From Nitriliruptorales bacterium (GTDB taxonomy: Bacteria; Actinomycetota; Nitriliruptoria; Nitriliruptorales; Nitriliruptoraceae): a DNA stretch of 49,303 bases. The stretch spans positions 1 to 49,303 of the forward strand of contig JAGXFT010000084.1 of the NCBI GenBank assembly GCA_024637135.1. Direction: 5' to 3'. The first letter of the stretch is position 1, and each line of letters begins with the position of its first letter. Below, in pieces: positions 43,676-49,303 of this stretch. The notes under the pieces were generated by a model. That model saw only the letters and a program-made list of their open reading frames with translations, was not told the origin of the DNA and did not search any database. The position numbers and the translations under genes are program-made.

Positions 43676-44758
43676 TCAGGCGTCCGTGGCGAGTTCGCGG
43701 AGCGGACGTTGGAGCATCGCACCATCGCGGCGGTCCACCAGGCACAACCCGATGCGGTCGCCGGTGCCCCAACTGTCCGGCGACGGGAAGGCGAAGCGCT
43801 GGCCGAGCAGGGGTCGTGGTGATGCGCCCCGGACGATCCGCTCGAACGCGGTCCCACAGGCCGAGGTGAGTTCCTCCATGATCGACTCGTTGCCCGGGTG
43901 GTTGTCCGTCGCGGCGCCGGCGAGCACGACCCGTCCGATGACCTCGGCCTCGTGGCGCTCGGTGCAGTCTCGCTGGTCCAACCCCAGGACCGCGTCGCCA
44001 ACGCCAACGACCACGTCGATGCAGTCGCCCACCGCGCGGCTCGACGACGACGATCGCGCGTCCACCTGGAGGTCGTCCACGACCCGGCGGGGTACATCGG
44101 CTACGGATCCGGGTCCACGCGCCGAGTCGTCGACCTGCGCCGATGTCGATGACGCCTCGCGGGTGTCCACGACACCGCGCAGGATCGCCCAGACGGTCTG
44201 GCCGGAGTCGCTGGCGACCAGCCATGTCCCCACCACCAGCGCGATCACGACCAGCCAGCCCAGCACGGTCCCCCCGCGCCGGCCAGCGGAACGGGTTCGA
44301 CGGGTGCGACGCCCACCTCGAGTTCGCGTCCGGGGCGTCGTGGTGGGCGCGGGACGAGGCGGTGGTGTCCGACCCCAGCGCCCACCCACGGGGTCGTCGT
44401 CGAACTCGGCCCGGGCCGCGCGGCGGTAGTCGAAGTGATCCGCACGGTCGGGGGGCGGTGACGACGCCGACGCGGAACGGCAGCGCTGGCCGGGCTTGTC
44501 GACACCGTGTCCGGACCCGGCCGGTGCGCGCCCGATCCGGGCCGTGCGAGCGTGGTGACGGGCGAGGGCGACGGGGTCGTTGAGGAGGGTGAAGGCGCCG
44601 GTGACCTCGGCCATGCGTGCGGCCTCGGCCGCTCGGACGTACGCCGGTTCCCCGATGTGGCGGTCGGGGTGGTGGCGGCGGACCAGTGTCCGGTAGGCGT
44701 CGCGGACCTCCGCGGCGGTGGCGTCGGGCGCCACCCCCAGCACCTCGTGCGGATCCAC
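43676..44758 (-). CDS. J-domain membrane protein with septum-formation-type C-terminal domain
   Basis: The 360-residue protein starts with a J domain (about 1-70) carrying H30-P-D32. A basic, Pro/Thr-rich linker follows, one membrane helix (about 163-183; GTVLGWLVVIALVVGTWLV) and an extracytoplasmic domain (about 242-352) whose pattern VGDCID, DCTERHEAEV, C301 and C339 resembles the actinobacterial septum-formation domain (PF13845). The J domain would recruit DnaK on the cytoplasmic side. The GTG at 44758 is preferred over the GTG at 44764 because GGGGAGG then lies at a proper distance. The combination is unusual. Confidence 0.82.
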   Translation of the reverse strand: MDPHEVLGVAPDATAAEVRDAYRTLVRRHHPDRHIGEPAYVRAAEAARMAEVTGAFTLLNDPVALARHHARTARIGRAPAGSGHGVDKPGQRCRSASASSPPPDRADHFDYRRAARAEFDDDPVGGRWGRTPPPRPAPTTTPRTRTRGGRRTRRTRSAGRRGGTVLGWLVVIALVVGTWLVASDSGQTVWAILRGVVDTREASSTSAQVDDSARGPGSVADVPRRVVDDLQVDARSSSSSRAVGDCIDVVVGVGDAVLGLDQRDCTERHEAEVIGRVVLAGAATDNHPGNESIMEELTSACGTAFERIVRGASPRPLLGQRFAFPSPDSWGTGDRIGLCLVDRRDGAMLQRPLRELATDA

Positions 44759-44932
44759 GGTCACCTCCCCATCGGGTCTCCGCGGCAGTTCCCCGACGGT
44801 ACCGGTGGCCGTGTTCCCGTCGCGAGAGGTGGCGACATCACGGGACCGTGGTCAGGCGGCGACCATGGCCCGGATCGGGGGACCAGCGGTAGGCGTCCAC
44901 CGGCGAGGTCGGCCGGGTCGGGGCGCGCCCCG

Positions 44933-45841
44933 TCAGTCGGTGCCCGGTGCGTTCCCGCGGACAGCCTGCCCGAAGCGCTCGTCGGCGTCCAGCGTCAGCA
45001 CGTCGAAGGGCATGTCGATGCCGGCATCGTTGTAGGCATCGAACAGCACCTGCACGACCCGGTCCTGCACACGACGGATCTCGGCCTGGCGCGACCCGGT
45101 CCAGTAGCGGACGTCGAGGACGATGGCCGAGGTCCCGTGCTCGGTGAAGTAGGCCTGTGGGGCAGGCTCGTCGAGCACGCCGTCGATCTCGGCCAGCCGA
45201 GCCAACGTGAGGTCACGGACCTGGTCCAGGTCGGAGTCGTAGCCGACGCCGGTGACGAAACTGGATCGGACCACGTCGTGGGCGGTCTGGACCGTGATGG
45301 CACTGGTGTAGACGTCCTGGTTCGGGACCACGACCAGGCGTCCGTCGTAGGTGGTCAGGCGGGTCTCGCGGATGGTGATGCCCTCGACCGTGCCCGTGAT
45401 CTCGTTGACCTCGATCTGGTCACCGGACACGAACGGCTGGCGGAAGATCAGCAGGATCCCGGCGAGCAGGTTGGACAGGATGTCCTGGAAGGCGAAACCG
45501 GCGGCGATCCCCAGCACCCCCATCCCGGCCAGCAGCGTGGCCACGTCCACCGACGGGAACACGACGGCCAGCGCCACGAAGACCGCCAGGACCCGGACCG
45601 CCACCGCGCCCAGGGTCGCGAACACCTGGCCGAAACTGGGTGTGCGCAGCGCGGCGAGGCGAGGCGTGAGCAGGCGTCGAACCAGCCCGGACACCAGCCA
45701 GCCGACCACGATCACGACCAGCCCGACGCCGAGTCGAGGCAGCAACGCCAGCGTGCTCTCGCCCATCGATCGCAACGACTCGACCACCGTGTCCAGACCC
45801 GGATCGGGGGTGTCGGACTGGGCGAACAGGGCGATCGGCAT
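44933..45841 (-). CDS. Small-conductance mechanosensitive channel (MscS family)
   Basis: The 302-residue protein has three to four N-terminal membrane helices and the MscS pore helix LAGMGVLGIAAGFAFQDILS with alternating Gly/Ala. The family beta domain (FVSGDQIEV, GTVEGITIRETRLTTYDGRLVVVPNQ) and C-terminal alpha/beta domain follow. It should release solutes on hypo-osmotic shock. GGAG lies 5 nt upstream of the ATG. A TATCGT -10 candidate is at 45877-45882, about 36 nt upstream. It appears monocistronic. Confidence 0.93.
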   Translation of the reverse strand: MPIALFAQSDTPDPGLDTVVESLRSMGESTLALLPRLGVGLVVIVVGWLVSGLVRRLLTPRLAALRTPSFGQVFATLGAVAVRVLAVFVALAVVFPSVDVATLLAGMGVLGIAAGFAFQDILSNLLAGILLIFRQPFVSGDQIEVNEITGTVEGITIRETRLTTYDGRLVVVPNQDVYTSAITVQTAHDVVRSSFVTGVGYDSDLDQVRDLTLARLAEIDGVLDEPAPQAYFTEHGTSAIVLDVRYWTGSRQAEIRRVQDRVVQVLFDAYNDAGIDMPFDVLTLDADERFGQAVRGNAPGTD

Positions 45842-46092
45842 CGGCACTCCGGGATCGTGCGGACAGGGATCCTCCGACGATAGCCAGCAGGCCGGTCCCG
45901 GCGGTCGGCAGGTCGGTCGGACCCGCCGCATGGCGCGGAACCCAGCCCTCGCACATGTGCCGATCCACCCGTCTCCTGTCCGGGCCGAAGGGCGTGGGGC
46001 GGGTCGTCCGGTGTGGTCGGGGCCGTTCGACACGGGCTCGGTCCGGGTCGAAGGTCGGGGCCGGGGTTCGGGGGTCCGGTGCTCGGGACGTC
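45842..46092. other. 251-bp gap upstream of the MscS gene
   Basis: This gap holds the MscS -10 candidate (TATCGT, minus strand, 45877-45882) and otherwise G-rich sequence with scattered GGTCGGG-type words up to the stop of the DUF3179 gene. No hairpin or small gene stands out. Confidence 0.5.
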
Positions 46093-47400
46093 TCAACCGG
46101 TCGGGTCGGGGACGACCGTCGTGGTCGGCTGGAAGGCGAACCACACGAACCAGAAGGTGTCGTCGCGGGCGATCGACTTGAGCCGCGTCCCGGCCAGTTC
46201 GCCGTCCACCGCGTCGCCGAGGAGCGTGAAGGTGGAGCCGGTGGCGGTGTCGGTGAAGGTGCCGTCACCGATGGGCTCGAACGACAGCATCGTCCCGTCG
46301 TCCAGGCGCGGGTCGAAGGCCGCAGTCGATCCCACGTCGACGCCGTCGTCGACCGTGGCCGCGTCCAGTGCGCTGGACTGGCCGGGGGCCCACCAGACGG
46401 TCACGGGTGCCCCGTCCACCTCCACCTCGACGACCTGCTCGTCCTGCAGGTGCGGCAGGGTCACCGCCACCGGGTCGCGGTCGGTGCCGAGGCCGACGAC
46501 GCGGGTGTTGGGTCCGACCCGGTCGTCGCGGGGTCCGCGGAACAGGAACCCGTCGCCGTTTCCCTCGTAGCCGGGATAGGGATTGCGGCCGTAGTCACGA
46601 CCCGGGACGCTGGAACGGCTGAGCACCCGTGCGTCGGGGACGTTGGCGACCACGTCCTCCCAGCCCAGCAGCGAGGTCGGCACGCGCTCCAGGGTGGTTC
46701 CGACGTACCCGGCGCCGACCACGGCATCGCCCGTGAACTGGCTCCACAGCGTCCGTGTCTGGCGGTCGTACATGACGAGGTTGGACTGGAAGAGGCGACC
46801 GGAGGTCCCGAAGTCCAGGACGATCCCGGCGACCGTGCGGTCGAACGCGAGCCCGGAGTTGCACAGCGGGCAGTAGGTGACCACCACCGGCACGCCCGCC
46901 ACGACGTCGTTGACGATCTCGTGCTGGGTCATGATCGCCAAGGGGTACGCGCGGGTGTCGCCGTCGACCTCCAGCACCATCACCGGACTGGTGGGCTCGA
47001 GCCACTTGCCGGCAGTCGAGACATCGTCGAAGCACGGCTGGTCGATCGGCATGATCCCGTCCGGGGGCGGTCCGCCGGAGACGATCTCGCCGGCGTCGAA
47101 GCCCTCCGCGACCACGGGGTCGGGCCGGTCCCACGGGAACGGGTCGTCGGTGGCCGGTCCCGACGCCACCTGGCCGCCGGGCAGGTCGGCCACGGGAACG
47201 CATGCGCCGGTCCCGGACGGTGCGGCGGACGGAACGACGGACGGCCCACCGGGTTCGGCCGTGGGGCCGCCGGGAGGGGTGTCGGCGTCGGTCGACCCCG
47301 CGGAGGTGGATCGCCGTTCGGACGATGGCTCGGGCGCCGAGCAGGCGGCGAGGGCCAGTGCCATCACGGCCACCGACCACACCAGACGTCGTGCCTCCAC
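46093..47400 (-). CDS. DUF3179 domain-containing lipoprotein
   Basis: The 435-residue protein has a lipoprotein signal peptide ending at C20 (AVMALALAACSAP), a Pro/Ser/Thr linker to about residue 65 and a DUF3179 domain to the end. Diagnostic segments are AYPLAIMTQHEIVNDVV, VTYCPLCNSGLAFDR with its CxxC, and FQSNLVMYDRQTRTLWSQFTGDAV. Function of DUF3179 is unknown; the Cys and His residues suggest a redox or metal site. GTG 47400 has GGAAGG 8 nt upstream. It is divergent from an FAD disulfide oxidoreductase gene, with a 209-bp intergenic region. Confidence 0.9.
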   Translation of the reverse strand: MEARRLVWSVAVMALALAACSAPEPSSERRSTSAGSTDADTPPGGPTAEPGGPSVVPSAAPSGTGACVPVADLPGGQVASGPATDDPFPWDRPDPVVAEGFDAGEIVSGGPPPDGIMPIDQPCFDDVSTAGKWLEPTSPVMVLEVDGDTRAYPLAIMTQHEIVNDVVAGVPVVVTYCPLCNSGLAFDRTVAGIVLDFGTSGRLFQSNLVMYDRQTRTLWSQFTGDAVVGAGYVGTTLERVPTSLLGWEDVVANVPDARVLSRSSVPGRDYGRNPYPGYEGNGDGFLFRGPRDDRVGPNTRVVGLGTDRDPVAVTLPHLQDEQVVEVEVDGAPVTVWWAPGQSSALDAATVDDGVDVGSTAAFDPRLDDGTMLSFEPIGDGTFTDTATGSTFTLLGDAVDGELAGTRLKSIARDDTFWFVWFAFQPTTTVVPDPTG

Positions 47401-47609
47401 GCCGGGCCTTCCCGTGGGTGGTGGGACCGGCTCGGTGCCGACCCCTCGGGGGACGGAACCCGCGCGACGCGTGTCTGCTTCCACCGCTGCCGGGTGGCCC
47501 AGACTGGAGCCCGCGATCGGAGGTGTGCTCGGCGACGCGGTCGGGAATGCTGGTGATCGATGCGTGGTTCGGTCCACGTGCCAGCCACCGGACCAGATCG
47601 AGGACGCCC

Positions 47610-49064
47610 ATGGACAGCGATGCCTACGACCTCGTCGTGATCGGGGGCGGGACGGCCGGCCTGGTCGCGGCGGTCGGCGCCGCTGGGACTGGCGCCCGGG
47701 TGCTGCTGGCCGAGGAAAACCGGACCGGGGGTGACTGCCTGTGGACCGGGTGCGTGCCCAGCAAGACACTGATCGCGGCCGCGCGACGTGCCCACGACCT
47801 GCGCACGGCCGACGAGGTCGGGCTGGCCCCGGTCGAGCCGGAGGTCGACCTCGCCCGCGTGATGGACCGTGTGCACGAGGCCATCGCGACCATCGAGCCC
47901 CACGACTCACCGGAGCGGCTCGAACGCGAAGGCGTCGAGGTGGCCCGGGCGCGGGCGCGGTTCGTCGCGCCCGGACGGATCGACGTCGGGGGCCGGACTG
48001 TGACCTTCCGAACGGCCCTGGTGGCGACCGGCTCCCAGCCTGCGGTCCCGCCAATCGACGGGCTCGACGCCGTGGACCTGCTGACCAGCGACGACGTGTG
48101 GGACCTACGCACGATGCCGGATCGACTGGTGGTGCTGGGCGCCGGTCCGATCGGGGTCGAACTCGGGCAGGCGTTCGCCCGGCTGGGCAGCCACGTGACC
48201 GTCGTCGAGATGGCCCCGCGCGTGCTGCCGACGGTGGACGTCGACGCGGCCGGGGTGGTGGCCGACCGGTTGGCCGCCGAGGGCGTCGACGTGCGCGTGT
48301 CGACCCGGGCCGTCCGGGCGGAACCGGGGCTGCTGGTGGTTCGCGGGGCTGACGAGCGCGGGCTGCCGACCACCGACGAGATCTCCTTCGACCTCCTGCT
48401 CGTGGCCACGGGCCGGCGGCCCCGGACCGAGGACCTGGGACTGGACGCGGTCGGGGTCGAGGTGGACCGAGGTGGCAACGTCGTCGTGGACGACACCATG
48501 GCCACCACCGGCGACCACGTGTGGGCGGCCGGTGACGTGACCGGGACGATGCCGTTCACCCACGTCGCCTCGAACCAGGCCAGCCTGGTGGTGACCAACG
48601 CACTGTTCAAGCTGCGCCGCGAGTTCCACCCCGAACGCATGCCGTGGACGATCTTCACCGACCCGGAAGTCGCCCACGTGGGGATGACCGAGGCCGAAGC
48701 ACGATCCGAATGGGGCGATCGTGCGGTGATCCGGCGTCACGACTACGCCGACGTCGACCGCGCTGTCACGGGCGCGGTCACGACCGGGTTCGCCAAGCTG
48801 GTGGCCACGCCCCGTGGGAAGCTGGTGGGGGCGACGATCGTGGGCGAGTCCGCCGGGGAAGCGATCGCCGAGCAGGTGGCGTGGCTGTCGTCCGGGGCCT
48901 CCCTGACGACGATGGCCAGTGCCACCCACGCCTACCCGACGATGGCCGAGGGGCCGTGGGGCGCGGCCGTCGCCCATGCCCGCGAGTCGTTTTCGGGGCC
49001 GCGGGCCCGACGGTTCCTGACCCCCGTCCTGGCCGCCCTCCGCCGGGTGGACCACGCCGGCTGA
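47610..49064 (+). CDS. FAD-dependent pyridine nucleotide-disulfide oxidoreductase (MerA/Lpd-like)
   Basis: The 484-residue enzyme has FAD-binding VVIGGGTAGLVAAVGAAGTG, the redox-active disulfide C43-LWTG-C48 (GGDCLWTGCVPSK), an NAD(P) site VVLGAGPIGVELGQAFARLG and the second FAD motif VWAAGDVTG. The dimerisation domain ends with THAYPTMAEG, which carries the active-site His. It lacks an N-terminal metal-binding domain and the C-terminal Cys pair of mercuric reductases, so mercury reduction is not indicated; other disulfide substrates are as likely. ATG 47610 follows GAGGA by 6 nt. Confidence 0.92.
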   Translation: MDSDAYDLVVIGGGTAGLVAAVGAAGTGARVLLAEENRTGGDCLWTGCVPSKTLIAAARRAHDLRTADEVGLAPVEPEVDLARVMDRVHEAIATIEPHDSPERLEREGVEVARARARFVAPGRIDVGGRTVTFRTALVATGSQPAVPPIDGLDAVDLLTSDDVWDLRTMPDRLVVLGAGPIGVELGQAFARLGSHVTVVEMAPRVLPTVDVDAAGVVADRLAAEGVDVRVSTRAVRAEPGLLVVRGADERGLPTTDEISFDLLLVATGRRPRTEDLGLDAVGVEVDRGGNVVVDDTMATTGDHVWAAGDVTGTMPFTHVASNQASLVVTNALFKLRREFHPERMPWTIFTDPEVAHVGMTEAEARSEWGDRAVIRRHDYADVDRAVTGAVTTGFAKLVATPRGKLVGATIVGESAGEAIAEQVAWLSSGASLTTMASATHAYPTMAEGPWGAAVAHARESFSGPRARRFLTPVLAALRRVDHAG

Positions 49065-49131
49065 CGAGGTCGCCCAGCGCGCGGCTTCGTGCTGTCCGTG
49101 GCGATGCGGCGCGTGCCGTCTGCGATCTGTC

Positions 49132-49137
49132 TAGAGT
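49132..49137 (+). promoter_or_regulatory. -10 element TAGAGT for the last gene
   Basis: TAGAGT lies 31 nt upstream of the ATG at 49169. No clear -35 is visible. Confidence 0.35.
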
Positions 49138-49168
49138 TCGGGAACCGATCGCGACGCAAGGGGCACAG

Positions 49169-49303
49169 ATGAACCGGAAACGACGACTGTTGGGAGCGGC
49201 CGCGGCGACGGCTGCGCTGGTGCTGGGCGGACAGGTGGCCAGCTCGGCCCATCCGACCGGTGGCCTGGACGGGGACGCACGTGAGGACGCCCTGAAGGGT
49301 CAC
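49169..49303 (+). CDS. Secreted protein, N-terminal part only
   Basis: Only 45 codons are in the window. They encode a signal peptide with a basic start (MNRKRRLLG), a hydrophobic Ala/Leu core and a likely cleavage after SSA, then HPTGGLDGDAREDALKGH. AAGGGG lies 6 nt upstream of the ATG. The mature part is too short to name a family. Confidence 0.75.
   Translation, partial: MNRKRRLLGAAAATAALVLGGQVASSAHPTGGLDGDAREDALKGH

Noticed and set aside
47610-49064. Mercuric reductase (merA)
   Set aside because: The N-terminal metal-binding domain and the C-terminal Cys pair are absent and no mer genes are adjacent.

Overview
The window is a G+C-rich chromosomal segment of a free-living actinobacterium. 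This rests on strong third-position G/C bias, frequent GTG/TTG starts, many short-leader or leaderless promoters with TANNNT -10 boxes, and typical Actinomycetota families: an RskA-type anti-sigma factor, an SCO6745-like protein, a UPF0182 membrane protein, a DUF2342-type zinc metalloprotease, a PDZ/S16 Lon-like protease and a septum-formation domain. A deep-branching class (Nitriliruptoria/Euzebyia or Acidimicrobiia) is a guess. I see no rRNA or tRNA gene, CRISPR array, insertion sequence or prophage.

Layout. 1-5.9 kb: the frameshifted 3' end of an M28 aminopeptidase, then an M14 (AstE/aspartoacylase) hydrolase and a GCS2-type glutamate-cysteine ligase on the minus strand, then a plus-strand unit of COG4315 lipoprotein, ECF sigma factor and RskA-like anti-sigma factor, then an SCO6745-like protein. 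6-11.8 kb: a GNAT acetyltransferase; a TetR regulator divergent from a small membrane protein across a clear operator; a leaderless lipoprotein gene; two tandem aldo/keto reductases; an NAD(P)-binding reductase; a cold-shock protein with a UUCG-loop terminator. 12-18.4 kb: a COG1331 thioredoxin-domain protein, a small 4-TM membrane protein, a DUF4916 Nudix-like protein, an SCP2/alpha-beta hydrolase fusion and a coupled HAD phosphatase-Fic pair. 18.4-18.95 kb is a non-coding gap holding six DnaA-box-like 9-mers within 201 bp.

19-32.4 kb: a YgjP-like and a DUF2342-type metalloprotease, then a long plus-strand series joined by several 4-bp stop/start overlaps: SDR-fold protein, MoaE, subtilisin-like protease, PDZ/S16 protease, quinone oxidoreductase, a DivIVA protein with a phage-head-like Cys/His C-terminus, UPF0182 and an alkaline-phosphatase-superfamily enzyme. 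The metalloprotease, PDZ/S16 and UPF0182 set resembles the M. tuberculosis Rv3193c-Rv3195 neighbourhood and suggests an envelope or secretion quality-control locus. 32.4-39.6 kb (minus): a stand-alone LigD-type polymerase, a small lipoprotein, the pentose-phosphate operon zwf-gnd-pgl and an AT3-SGNH O-acyltransferase. 39.8-42.7 kb: an ABC exporter with two permeases, then a decayed VapC-type PIN gene. 42.8-49.3 kb: an SGNH hydrolase, a J-domain/TM/septum-formation fusion, an MscS channel, a DUF3179 lipoprotein, a divergent FAD disulfide oxidoreductase, and the start of a secreted protein cut by the window edge.

Three genes (about 140, 7730 and 42478) are each broken by what looks like a single-base length change, at least two of them in short C runs. 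Consensus error should be excluded before calling these pseudogenes. The most interesting items are the DivIVA/phage-head-like fusion and the DnaA-box cluster.
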